DNA of 8,523 nucleotides from Hydrogenophilales bacterium (lineage in GTDB: Bacteria > Pseudomonadota > Gammaproteobacteria > Burkholderiales > Thiobacillaceae), in contig JAABQE010000251.1 in assembly GCA_011391655.1 (NCBI GenBank), positions 1-8,523 on the forward strand, given 5' to 3'. The notes below the pieces were generated by a model, which saw nothing but the letters and a program-made list of their open reading frames with translations, had not been told where the DNA came from and searched no databases. Within the stretch, counting starts at the first letter, position 1; every line of letters starts with the position of its first letter. The position numbers were made by a program, and so were the translations under genes. Shown here one piece after another: positions 1 to 6,576 of the stretch.

Positions 1-1632
1 CTGAGCCTGCACTTCGCTGCTCCCGCACTTGCCATTGGTCTGGGCGATCTGTCCGTGCACTCCAGTCTGGGACAGCCGCTGCATGCCACGGTTGAGGTAT
101 TGAGCGCACCGCCAACCCTGGCGGCAGACTGCCTGAGTCTGCATCCCAGTGACAACGACCTCCCGGTTCCCGCTCAGGCCCGATTCAGGGTCGAGCGCAG
201 GGGCGACAGCGCCCTGCTGCATATCACCACGCCGCGCGCCATCGACGATCCTGTTGCCCAGTTTGTGCTCGCCTCCGATTGCGAAGGCCGTCTGGAGCGC
301 GAATACGTGCTGCTGCTCGATCCCCCCGCGCAGATCGAATCGGCCGAACTGGCACTTCCACAAACCGCGCCCCCATCCGCTGCAGCGGAGATGCCGCCTG
401 TTGCGGCGTCAGCCCCAGCCGGACCGGCGGCAACGTCGGTTTCGGCCAAGCCGCGCACTTCGCGCCCGCTACCGCGCCGCACGGCGCCATCCAACCCAAC
501 ACCCCCGACGGTGCAGTCAGCCCCGGTCGCGCGCCCTGCAGCCGCCACACCGCGTGCGTCGCTGACGCAACCGGAACGTGCCGCCGCCAAACCCAAGACA
601 ACATCGGCAATATCAACAGCAACGCCACGCCTGGTGATATCCGGAAAACGTGACGTATCCCAATCAGGCAGTTTGCCGGCCGGTCTGGAAAAAGACCGCG
701 CACCACCCGATCAATCGAGTCCCCGTGCGACCAGCCTGACGTCCGCCGAGCTATCGGATGAAAACACGGCACTCAATCACCGGTTGGCTTATCTGGAGAC
801 ACAGATTGCCGCCCTGCACAAACGCAATGCCGAACTTGAAGCCCAGCGCGCGGCCCCATCGCTGGCCACAACCATCCCCCAACCCACGACTACGCAAGCC
901 TCATCGTGGCCGCTTTACCTGATCGGCTTCGGCCTGTTCACCCTCAGCGGTGTCCTGTTTGCAGGGATGCGCCGCCGGCGTGATCTGCCGCGCAGCGAGT
1001 CGGCCGCCACGCTCCCCATGGCCCGACCCGTCAATGTCATGCCCGTCAAGGCCCACGTCAGTCCGCCTCCGCTGCCAGATGCGATGCCCGGGAATGACAG
1101 CCCGCAGCCGATCGCCCCGCCCCCCACTCCGGAGGATCAGGACAGCGTGAATCTTCCGCTGAGTGCGCTGGCCAAACGCACCGTGGTGAAGGAAGACATC
1201 CTCAATCAGGCAGAAGTTTTTATCGCGCATGGCTACATCAACATGGCGATCAATTTGCTGCAGGAATATCTGCGCGAAACACCAGCCGGATCACCGGTGC
1301 CCTGGTTGCTCTTGCTCGACCTGCTGCTCCGTGTGGGAAACGAAGCCGGCTACGCCGAGACGAGCGCCGAATGCCGACGCCATTTCAATGTCAATTTCTC
1401 GGCCCATCCCAGGTCGCAGGATCCAGATGACAACCGTGGTCTGGAAAACTATCCGCATATCCTCGAAATGTTGACCCAGGCCTGGAATACCCCGGAAATC
1501 AACGCCGTTTTCAAGGATCTGATCTACGACCAGCGTGATGGCGTCCGCATGGGATTCATGCCCGGCGCCTACCGTGACATTTTGCTGCTGAGCACCATCG
1601 CGCAGGAAAAGATGCTGCAGGACACCGCCTAA
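1..1632 (+). CDS. FimV-like pilus/polarity protein, 5' partial
   Basis: The frame is open from base 1, so the start lies upstream. The GTG at 55 is an internal valine, because the preceding codons encode the end of a signal peptide (hydrophobic, ...APALA, likely cleaved after visible residue 11). The mature N-terminus (IGLGDLSVHSSLGQPLHA) is the characteristic start of FimV/TspA-family proteins, inner-membrane factors that bind peptidoglycan and support type IV pilus secretin assembly and polar localisation. In order, by visible residue: N-terminal domain about 12-110; Ala/Pro/Thr-rich low-complexity linker about 115-240; coiled coil about 246-285; one transmembrane helix about 301-323 followed by Arg-rich MRRRRD; second linker; cytoplasmic C-terminal region about 389-543 with TPR-like helices and a conserved-looking tail. 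I see no LysM motif, which many FimV proteins carry. The next gene is not truA, the usual fimV neighbour in many relatives, so this may be a paralogue. Family assignment is strong; exact role is inferred. Confidence 0.85.
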   Translation: MSLHFAAPALAIGLGDLSVHSSLGQPLHATVEVLSAPPTLAADCLSLHPSDNDLPVPAQARFRVERRGDSALLHITTPRAIDDPVAQFVLASDCEGRLEREYVLLLDPPAQIESAELALPQTAPPSAAAEMPPVAASAPAGPAATSVSAKPRTSRPLPRRTAPSNPTPPTVQSAPVARPAAATPRASLTQPERAAAKPKTTSAISTATPRLVISGKRDVSQSGSLPAGLEKDRAPPDQSSPRATSLTSAELSDENTALNHRLAYLETQIAALHKRNAELEAQRAAPSLATTIPQPTTTQASSWPLYLIGFGLFTLSGVLFAGMRRRRDLPRSESAATLPMARPVNVMPVKAHVSPPPLPDAMPGNDSPQPIAPPPTPEDQDSVNLPLSALAKRTVVKEDILNQAEVFIAHGYINMAINLLQEYLRETPAGSPVPWLLLLDLLLRVGNEAGYAETSAECRRHFNVNFSAHPRSQDPDDNRGLENYPHILEMLTQAWNTPEINAVFKDLIYDQRDGVRMGFMPGAYRDILLLSTIAQEKMLQDTA

Positions 1633-1660
1633 TTCTGCTGCACGTACCCCAACCGTCACC

Positions 1661-1751
1661 CGGGTTTCATCCGGCGAATCAGGCGGCATGCGCCGGCCGG
1701 CTGCATGTTGAAGCCGCTGCCGGATGCTGCCGAAACACCGGATCAAACCCG
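1661..1751. repeat. long nested inverted repeat between the fimV-like gene and perM
   Basis: The outer arms CGGGTTTCATCCGG (1661-1674) and CCGGATCAAACCCG (1738-1751) are complementary at 13 of 14 positions. Inside them GCGGC (1683-1687) pairs with GCCGC (1713-1717), and ATGCGCC (1688-1694) pairs with GGC-T-GCAT (1699-1706) around a GGCC loop, giving a second hairpin of about 12 bp. An alternative pairing also exists: GTTTC plus ATCCGGC (1664-1675) with GCCGGAT (1719-1725) and GAAAC (1732-1736). The element is non-coding if perM starts at 1805. It could be a structured 3' UTR, a small RNA body, a leader structure or a decayed repeat; the sequence alone does not decide. Confidence 0.6.
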
Positions 1752-1763
1752 CTGCCTCACGCC

Positions 1764-1790
1764 AAACGCTTGCCCCGCAGCGTTTTTCTT
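1764..1790 (+). terminator. intrinsic-terminator-like hairpin upstream of perM
   Basis: A perfect 7-bp stem AAACGCT (1764-1770) / AGCGTTT (1779-1785) with an 8-base loop runs into a T-rich tract (five Ts at 1783-1787, then CTT). The T tract is present only for plus-strand transcription. It lies 131 bases after the fimV-like stop and 15 bases before the chosen perM start, so it may end the fimV transcript or attenuate perM. The stem is only moderately GC-rich, so strength is uncertain. Confidence 0.5.
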
Positions 1791-1804
1791 GGCACTGTGC
1801 CGTC

Positions 1805-2827
1805 ATGACCCACGTCCTGATTCAACCCGCTACCCGCTATCAGATTGCTGCCTGGCTCATGATGGCGACAGGACTGCTGGTCACCCTCTCGCTCCACCTG
1901 CTGCCCAGCCTGCTGGCTGGGTTGCTGGTCGTTCAACTCGTGCACATGCTGGCGCCGCGTTTTGTGATCGGCCGCCTGGATCACACTTGGGCCAAGGTGC
2001 TGGTGGTATCGCTCATCACCCTGATCGTGCTGGGCGTGCTGGGCGGGTTTGCCACCGGGGTGATTCTGTATTTGCGGAGCGAAGGCGGCATTGCCGGCTT
2101 GCTGGGCCGGATGGCCGAAATCATCGAAAACTCGCGCGCGCTGCTGCCGCCGTGGGCGGCGGCATGGCTGCCGCAAGGCGACGACTCGACAATACGCGCC
2201 GGGCTGGTCGAGTGGCTGCGCACCCACGCGCTGGAGATTCGCAAATACAGCGGCAACGCCGGCCGCGCCGTGCTGCACTTCATCATTGGCCTCATCATTG
2301 GCAGTTTCATCGCGTTGCGTGAAGCGCGTCCGCATCAGACGATGGCCCCGCTGGCGCACGCCATGTGCGAGCGGGCACACCGCCTGGGTGACGCGTTCCG
2401 CCGGGTGGTGTTTGCGCAGGTGCGCATCTCGGCGCTGAATGCGATGCTGACTGGCATTTATCTGTTTCTGGTGCTGCCTGCGTTTGGCGTGCAACTGCCG
2501 TTCACCAAAACCATGATCATCATTACCTTCCTCGTCGGCTTGCTGCCGGTGCTGGGAAATCTCATTTCCAATACGGTCATTGTCATTATTTCGCTGTCGC
2601 ATTCGCTGCACGCTGCCATGGCCTCGCTGGCGTTTCTGGTCATCATCCACAAGCTCGAATATTTCGTGAATGCCCGTATCATCGGCGAGCAGATCAAGGC
2701 GCGCGCCTGGGAGCTGCTGGTCGCCATGCTGGTCATGGAAGCAAGCTTTGGCTTGCAAGGCGTCATCGCCGCACCGATCATTTACGCGTATATCAAAAAA
2801 GAACTATCCGACCGGGAGTTAATATAA
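1805..2827 (+). CDS. perM: AI-2E/PerM-family transporter
   Basis: A 340-residue polytopic inner-membrane protein of the AI-2E transporter (PerM/YhhQ-type, PF01594-like) family. Members act as exporters or permeases for various small solutes or sodium; the substrate here cannot be read from sequence. Hydrophobic segments are visible near residues 10-50 (two helices), 62-90, 158-175, 216-240, 245-285 and 310-335, with a soluble stretch at about 95-155, matching the family's typical layout. The C-terminal part (TFLVGLLPVLGNLISN, then KLEYFVNARIIGEQIKARAW and a final helix) is the most family-like region. An in-frame ATG at 1724 would add 27 residues coded across the terminator-like hairpin and part of the inverted repeat, giving a basic non-hydrophobic leader, so ATG 1805 is preferred although no clear Shine-Dalgarno precedes it. 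The next gene begins directly after its stop. perM and gcvR also lie in the same chromosomal neighbourhood in E. coli. Confidence 0.82.
   Translation: MTHVLIQPATRYQIAAWLMMATGLLVTLSLHLLPSLLAGLLVVQLVHMLAPRFVIGRLDHTWAKVLVVSLITLIVLGVLGGFATGVILYLRSEGGIAGLLGRMAEIIENSRALLPPWAAAWLPQGDDSTIRAGLVEWLRTHALEIRKYSGNAGRAVLHFIIGLIIGSFIALREARPHQTMAPLAHAMCERAHRLGDAFRRVVFAQVRISALNAMLTGIYLFLVLPAFGVQLPFTKTMIIITFLVGLLPVLGNLISNTVIVIISLSHSLHAAMASLAFLVIIHKLEYFVNARIIGEQIKARAWELLVAMLVMEASFGLQGVIAAPIIYAYIKKELSDRELI
2814..2818 (+). promoter_or_regulatory. ribosome binding site of the gcvR-like gene, inside perM
   Basis: GGGAG lies 9 bases before the ATG at 2828 and within the last codons of perM. The perM stop TAA (2825-2827) abuts the ATG, so the two genes are probably translationally coupled. 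Confidence 0.6.
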
Positions 2828-3367
2828 ATGTCCAACGACACCGAATCACTCGTTATCACCGCCAGCGGCGAAGACAAAATTGGCCTGGTGGAAGGCTTCA
2901 CCCGCCGGATCAGCGAGTCCGGCTGCAATATCGAAGAATCACGCATGGCCGTGCTCGGCGGCCGCTTTGCACTGTTGATGCGGATCACCGGCAGCTGGGA
3001 CGCGCTGGCCAAACTGGAAGCCCGGCTGGCTGTGGTCGGCGAGGAACTGGGGCTGTCCATCATCCAGCAACGCACGCGTCTCACCCGCGCCGACAAGCCC
3101 CTGATTCCCTATACCGTCGAAGTCGCCGCACTCGACCAGCCGGGAATCGTGAACAGCCTCGCCAACTTCTTCGCCAAACTGCACATCAACATCGAAGCGC
3201 TGGAAACCGAAACCTATCCCGCCCCGCATACCGGCGCGCCGATGTTTGCCGTCCACATGACGCTCGGCATTCCTGCCGATGCCCACATTGCCACCCTGCG
3301 CGGCGATTTTCTGGATTATTGCGACGACCAGAATCTGGACGCGACCTTTGAACCCATCCGCATGTAA
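2828..3367 (+). CDS. GcvR-like double ACT-domain regulator
   Basis: A 179-residue soluble protein made of two ACT domains, about residues 7-85 and 95-172. Each opens with the ACT signature: DKIGLVEGFTRRISESGCNI (16-35) and DQPGIVNSLANFFAKLHINI (103-122). Size and architecture match the GcvR family (E. coli GcvR is about 190 residues). E. coli GcvR has no DNA-binding domain; it represses the glycine cleavage operon by binding the activator GcvA, with glycine sensed through the ACT domains. I see no DNA-binding motif here either. Neither gcvA nor gcvTHP is in this window, so a glycine role is by family only; many bacteria carry such proteins without a proven target. It follows perM with zero spacing and is probably cotranscribed with cbiX. 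No thiol peroxidase gene (bcp) sits beside it, unlike in E. coli. Confidence 0.8.
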   Translation: MSNDTESLVITASGEDKIGLVEGFTRRISESGCNIEESRMAVLGGRFALLMRITGSWDALAKLEARLAVVGEELGLSIIQQRTRLTRADKPLIPYTVEVAALDQPGIVNSLANFFAKLHINIEALETETYPAPHTGAPMFAVHMTLGIPADAHIATLRGDFLDYCDDQNLDATFEPIRM

Positions 3368-3390
3368 ACGGATGGAACGTTGACCATCCG
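3354..3390 (+). promoter_or_regulatory. three-arm alternative hairpin between the gcvR-like gene and cbiX
   Basis: CCATCCG (3354-3360), CGGATGG (3369-3375) and CCATCCG (3384-3390) are spaced exactly 15 bases apart. The middle arm can pair perfectly with either flank, forming a 7-bp hairpin with an 8-base loop each time, but not with both at once. The first arm lies in the last codons of the gcvR-like gene, whose stop TAA (3365-3367) is in the first loop. There is no T tract after the second hairpin, so it is not a standard terminator. A regulatory role is inferred. Confidence 0.45.
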
Positions 3391-3430
3391 AAACAATTCG
3401 TTACAGACCTCTTTTATCCGGGAATAGATC

Positions 3431-3790
3431 ATGTCCAGTTTGCTCATCATTGCCCACGGTAGCCGCCGTGGCGCATCCAACGACGAAGTACGCCAACTGG
3501 CCGAGCAGGTTCGTGCGCAGCCGCAACAAGCATACGACCATGTCCACGCGGCTTTTCTGGAGCTGGCCGAACCCAGCATTCAGGATGGGCTGGCTGCGCT
3601 GGTGGCGCAGGGTGCAACCGACATCGTCGCGTTTCCCTATTTTCTCGCCGCAGGCACGCATGTGGCACAGGATATTCCCGAGGCCATCGCCGAGTTTTCC
3701 GCCCGGCATCCGGATGTGAACGTCCGGCTGACCTCGCACCTCGGCGCATCGGCCGCCCTGCCAGCCGCGATTCTCGGCATGGCCGCCTGA
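3431..3790 (+). CDS. cbiX: short CbiX-type sirohydrochlorin chelatase
   Basis: A 119-residue protein of the short, homodimeric CbiX (CbiXS/SirB-like) class. These cytoplasmic enzymes insert Co(II) into sirohydrochlorin for cobalamin synthesis or Fe(II) to make sirohaem. The opening LLIIAHGSRR carries the first metal-binding histidine (His9), and the FPYFLAAGTHVAQDIP block (68-83) carries the second (His77), as in characterised CbiX proteins. The length is about half that of the CbiK or two-domain CbiX enzymes, as expected for the ancestral short form. ATG 3431 has GGGA seven bases upstream. The metal cannot be decided from sequence; no other cobalamin or sirohaem gene is in the window. It lies 63 bases after the gcvR-like gene on the same strand, so cotranscription with perM is likely. 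Its stop is at the base of a perfect hairpin shared with the converging gene. Confidence 0.85.
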   Translation: MSSLLIIAHGSRRGASNDEVRQLAEQVRAQPQQAYDHVHAAFLELAEPSIQDGLAALVAQGATDIVAFPYFLAAGTHVAQDIPEAIAEFSARHPDVNVRLTSHLGASAALPAAILGMAA

Positions 3791-3820
3791 GAGTCAGGCT
3801 TCAAATATCCTGACTCTCGG
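3787..3820. terminator. hairpin between converging genes, possible bidirectional terminator
   Basis: GAGAGTCAGG (3789-3798) and CCTGACTCTC (3809-3818) form a perfect 10-bp stem around a 10-base loop; the base can extend through a T-G wobble and a C-G pair. The cbiX stop (3788-3790) is at its left base and the stop of the minus-strand gene (3801-3803) lies in the loop. Neither strand has a T tract after the stem, so termination is inferred from position and symmetry. Confidence 0.45.
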
Positions 3821-4772
3821 TGGTGCCACGTTCGATATAAAACGTCGACATCACCTCATCCTGGCTGTGCGGATGCGGCTGGCTGCGCACCAGCGCCGCT
3901 TCCACGCGCGCGGCCTGGAGCGCCGGCAGGTCAATGATGGCGGGATATAAGCGATAGTGCTTGTCGACCGACTCAGCCTGTCGGCACGCGCACACTTCGA
4001 GCGCACTGCGCGTGGCAGGATCAAGATGCGCCAGCAACAGCATCCACGGCGCCTGCCAGGAAAAATAATCATGCACCAGCCGGGTGTGGGGCGCATCCAT
4101 GGCGGAGGTGGCAATGAACAGTGGTGGAAAGTCCTCCGCTTCCAGCACCCGCCCACGCAGGGCGTCACCCCCTTTCAGCGTGTTCAGCCCCAGCCCTGCG
4201 CCGTCGTCGGAGCGATGGAACCATTGCGCGACGCCACAAGCGAGGCTGTTCACATAACGCGTGAGGTACGCCCCGGCAGATTCATCCAGGCTGGCAATCG
4301 CTGTGCTGTTGAATTGCGCCTGCGCGGCCATGCCGGCGCGCCAGTCGAGCGGTGGCTTGGTGTCGGTCTCACTGTCGGCGCGCACGCTGTGCAGCAACGC
4401 CAGCGGCTGGTTATTGCAATCAAGCAGCCACAGCTCGAACGGGTCACGGAACTTGAACGGCACCTCGCGATGCACCTTGAGCAGGTGTTCATATACCACC
4501 GCACCCATGTTTTCCAGCCGCTTGAAATCGTCCGACGGATACAGCGGCCCACGCTTGAGACCTTTTTCTGCTGACCAGCGGCCGTACCGGATATCGGAGA
4601 CCTGGGCGCGCCGGCCTGCGCGCCCGAGATCTTCGAGCAGCGCATCATTGGAGACATAAATATCCCATTCAATGCCGTCGGTCGTCACCGCCTCGGCGGA
4701 CTGGTAACGAATCACATGAACCACGCCGCGAAAGGGGTTGAGCAGGCGCTGGGCGTAACATTCGATCTGCAT
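3801..4772 (-). CDS. conserved-looking protein of unknown function
   Basis: I do not recognise a named family. From ATG 4772 the protein has 323 residues, with no signal peptide and no transmembrane helix, so it is probably cytoplasmic. Notable blocks are NPFRGVVHVIRYQSAEAVTT followed by DGIEWDIYV near the N-terminus, FRDPFELWLLDCNNQPLALL about one third in, WQAPWMLLLAHLDPATRSAL in the last third, and a CACRQAE segment near the C-terminus. Base composition matches the neighbours, which argues for a real resident gene, and the antisense frames give only low-complexity shadows. A GTG at 4811 could add 13 residues (MAEGSATEVKYAI) but has no ribosome site; the ATG has GAGG about 14 bases upstream, so neither start is certain. 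It diverges from the HDOD gene, and a shared regulatory region hints at a related role, which is only inference. Confidence 0.7.
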   Translation of the reverse strand: MQIECYAQRLLNPFRGVVHVIRYQSAEAVTTDGIEWDIYVSNDALLEDLGRAGRRAQVSDIRYGRWSAEKGLKRGPLYPSDDFKRLENMGAVVYEHLLKVHREVPFKFRDPFELWLLDCNNQPLALLHSVRADSETDTKPPLDWRAGMAAQAQFNSTAIASLDESAGAYLTRYVNSLACGVAQWFHRSDDGAGLGLNTLKGGDALRGRVLEAEDFPPLFIATSAMDAPHTRLVHDYFSWQAPWMLLLAHLDPATRSALEVCACRQAESVDKHYRLYPAIIDLPALQAARVEAALVRSQPHPHSQDEVMSTFYIERGTTESQDI

Positions 4773-4916
4773 AATTGCGTACTTTACCTCAGTGGCAGAG
4801 CCCTCAGCCACGAAGATCTGCGGTGAAAAATTTAGGGATCCTCACCACTTCAGTCCGGCCGAATGTTGCCGTTACCAACCACGTTGCCCTGAGTTGCGTT
4901 ATTGAAGGAGTGCCCT
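4773..4916. promoter_or_regulatory. divergent intergenic region, unknown gene / HDOD gene
   Basis: These 144 bases must hold the promoters of both flanking genes, unless the minus-strand gene starts at the GTG 4811. I see no convincing -35/-10 pair on either strand. A small hairpin GTGGC (4792-4796) / GCCAC (4807-4811) could form in the leader of the minus-strand gene. Confidence 0.4.
4905..4910 (+). promoter_or_regulatory. ribosome binding site that fixes the HDOD start
   Basis: AAGGAG, six bases before GTG 4917. It overlaps the codons just after the TTG at 4902, so the longer reading from that TTG is unlikely. Confidence 0.8.
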
Positions 4917-6266
4917 GTGCTGAGTCGTTTTGTAGGAATGTTGTCGGGCAATAAAAGTGCCCCCGCTGCGCCGGCGCAGCCCACTGCAAAAGTTGTATCC
5001 AGCGCCACACCTGCGGCACCCGCCGCCAAGAAAGGGTCGGTGATGCGGCGTGAGGCCATGCTGGGTCGCGACCAGAAGGTGGCAGCCTACACGTTCATGC
5101 TGCGCCGCGCGCCAGACGATCAATCTGACGCCAGCCTGCCCGAAGTGCAGCACCTCTACGACGAAACCCTGCTCAAAAATCTAAAATTCATGGAGATCGC
5201 CCGCCTGTTGGCACAACGCCAGGCTTTTATCCCGATTTCACCGGCTTCACTGAATCACGAACTGATCGAAGGCTGGCCTGCCGCTGGAACGGTATGGCGC
5301 CTGAAAATGGATGCCAAAACCACAATCGACGACGCGTTGCTCGTCCGCGTGGCCGAAATGAAAGCAGCCGGCCACAGCTTTGCCATCGATGCTGACAGTC
5401 TGATGTTCCCCGCACCGCAAACCCTGCTGCCCTATCTCGATTTTGTGTTGCTGGACGTCAGCAGCGAGGACATTCCAACTATCACCACCCAGATGGCGGC
5501 CATTTCCAAGCTGGCTTCTGGCAAGCAGTTCGTCGCAACCGACGTGCAAACACTGGAAGCGTTTCACATGTGCCACAAACTGCAGTTCGCGCGATTCATG
5601 GGGCCGTTCATTACGCGCCACGAAAAGCTCGACTCCCCTGTCCTGGGGCCGTCGCGCGCCAAGGTGCTGGACCTGATGAACCGGGTGCGTACCGGCGCCG
5701 AACAATCCGAACTGGTCGAGAATTTCCGCCATGACCCGGCGCTGTCTGTTCGCCTGCTGCGCTATGTGAATTCCCCTGGCATGGGCTTGTTGCACAAGGT
5801 CGGCGGCATCGAGCAGGCGCTCATGATCATGGGGCAAGACAAGCTGTATCGCTGGTTGACCCTGATCCTGTTCACCGGCGGCCAGGCTCAGGAGCTTGAT
5901 CAGGCCATACTGGAAAATGCCTTGGTGCGTGCCCGGGTAGCCGAGCAGCTGGCCAGCAAGGCGCTGTTTGCCAAAGCACGCGATGAAGTCTTCGTCACCG
6001 GCCTGTTTTCATTGCTCGATCTGGTGATGCACATGCCAATGGATCAAATCCTGAAACAAATCAGCCTGCCGGTTGAAATCACCGAGGCCATCGTCGCGCA
6101 GCGTGGACCCTATGCGCCTTACCTGGCGCTGGCCATTGCGTGCGAGGAAGACGACCTCGGCAGCATCGAAGCCCTGTCGGCCCAGATCGGGCGCGATGTC
6201 GCCGAAATCAACGCCGTGCACATGGATGCCCTGTTGTGGACACAAGCGATCGCGGTTGACGTCTGA
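4917..6266 (+). CDS. degenerate EAL plus HDOD signalling protein
   Basis: A 449-residue cytoplasmic protein with the YuxH/CdgJ layout: a basic Ala/Pro-rich leader (1-40), a degenerate EAL-like domain (about 42-238) and a C-terminal HDOD domain (about 243-440). The EAL start is recognisable (REAMLGRDQKVAAYTFMLR, 45-63), but the signature Glu is Thr59, the segment that normally contains Lys-x-Asp reads FVLLDV (176-181), and the later catalytic Glu region reads ATDVQ (207-211). It therefore should not hydrolyse cyclic di-GMP. The HDOD part (DLMNRV...FRHDPALSVRLLRYVNSPGMG, then the helix with GGIEQALMIMG) is typical; HDOD domains resemble HD phosphohydrolases but lack the metal ligands and act as signalling scaffolds. 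Relatives affect motility, biofilm or type IV pili, so a link to the FimV-like gene nearby is possible but unproven. GTG 4917 is chosen from its AAGGAG site. Confidence 0.85.
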   Translation: MLSRFVGMLSGNKSAPAAPAQPTAKVVSSATPAAPAAKKGSVMRREAMLGRDQKVAAYTFMLRRAPDDQSDASLPEVQHLYDETLLKNLKFMEIARLLAQRQAFIPISPASLNHELIEGWPAAGTVWRLKMDAKTTIDDALLVRVAEMKAAGHSFAIDADSLMFPAPQTLLPYLDFVLLDVSSEDIPTITTQMAAISKLASGKQFVATDVQTLEAFHMCHKLQFARFMGPFITRHEKLDSPVLGPSRAKVLDLMNRVRTGAEQSELVENFRHDPALSVRLLRYVNSPGMGLLHKVGGIEQALMIMGQDKLYRWLTLILFTGGQAQELDQAILENALVRARVAEQLASKALFAKARDEVFVTGLFSLLDLVMHMPMDQILKQISLPVEITEAIVAQRGPYAPYLALAIACEEDDLGSIEALSAQIGRDVAEINAVHMDALLWTQAIAVDV

Positions 6267-6564
6267 GTCCAGTCCGGAGGCTGCGCCAGCGCCAATAGCG
6301 CCCTGCTGCACAGCATGGTGGGTTTACATGCTGCGCTGCGCGGACGGCTCGCTCTACACCGGCATCACCACCGATCTCGCCCGCCGGCTTGCCGAACACA
6401 ATGGCGACGGCCCGGCTGGCGCACGCTATACGCGCAGCCGCCGCCCGGTGCAGCTGGTTTATCGCGAAGCTGCCAGCAACCGTTCTGATGCCACCCAGCG
6501 CGAAGCGGCCATCAAACGGCTGGATCGCGCACGCAAACTGGCGCTGTGCGCCTCCGACGCTTAA
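6256..6564 (+). CDS. GIY-YIG nuclease-like protein (YhbQ/UPF0213 type), start uncertain
   Basis: The conserved core runs from WWVYMLRCADGSLYTGITTD (residues 21-40 from TTG 6256) to REAAIKRLDRARKLAL. VYML and LYTG replace the GIY and YIG motifs, Arg43/Arg44 follow, and Glu83 in REAAIK is the expected catalytic acid. This is the small single-domain UPF0213/YhbQ family; members cut DNA in vitro, but the cellular role is not settled. The core is complete and intact. No ATG or GTG exists in frame between the HDOD stop (6264-6266) and the core: ATG 6328 would cut into the VYML motif, TTG 6256 overlaps the HDOD end by 11 bases, and an AUA at 6295 is the only other candidate near a GGAGG (6276-6280). 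The true N-terminus may be any of these. It converges on the patatin gene with a 12-base gap. Confidence 0.75.
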   Translation: MTSESSPEAAPAPIAPCCTAWWVYMLRCADGSLYTGITTDLARRLAEHNGDGPAGARYTRSRRPVQLVYREAASNRSDATQREAAIKRLDRARKLALCASDA

Positions 6565-6576
6565 CCCGTTTATCCC

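Noticed and set aside
1692..1701. GCCGGCCGGC self-complementary decamer
   Set aside because: It is the inner part of the nested inverted repeat and is not a separate site.
1791..1801. Small palindrome GGCAC-T-GTGCC just before the perM start
   Set aside because: Only 5-bp arms with a one-base centre; too short to claim as an operator without comparative support.
1724..1804. 27-residue N-terminal extension of the PerM homologue
   Set aside because: It would code through a terminator-like hairpin and gives a basic, non-family leader before the first membrane helix.
1757..2758. 333-residue minus-strand open frame opposite perM
   Set aside because: Its His/Gln/Arg-rich translation has no domain signature and mirrors the hydrophobic codons of perM; it is an antisense shadow.
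3957..4574. 205-residue plus-strand open frame
   Set aside because: It is antisense to the unrecognised minus-strand gene, low in pattern and without a ribosome site.
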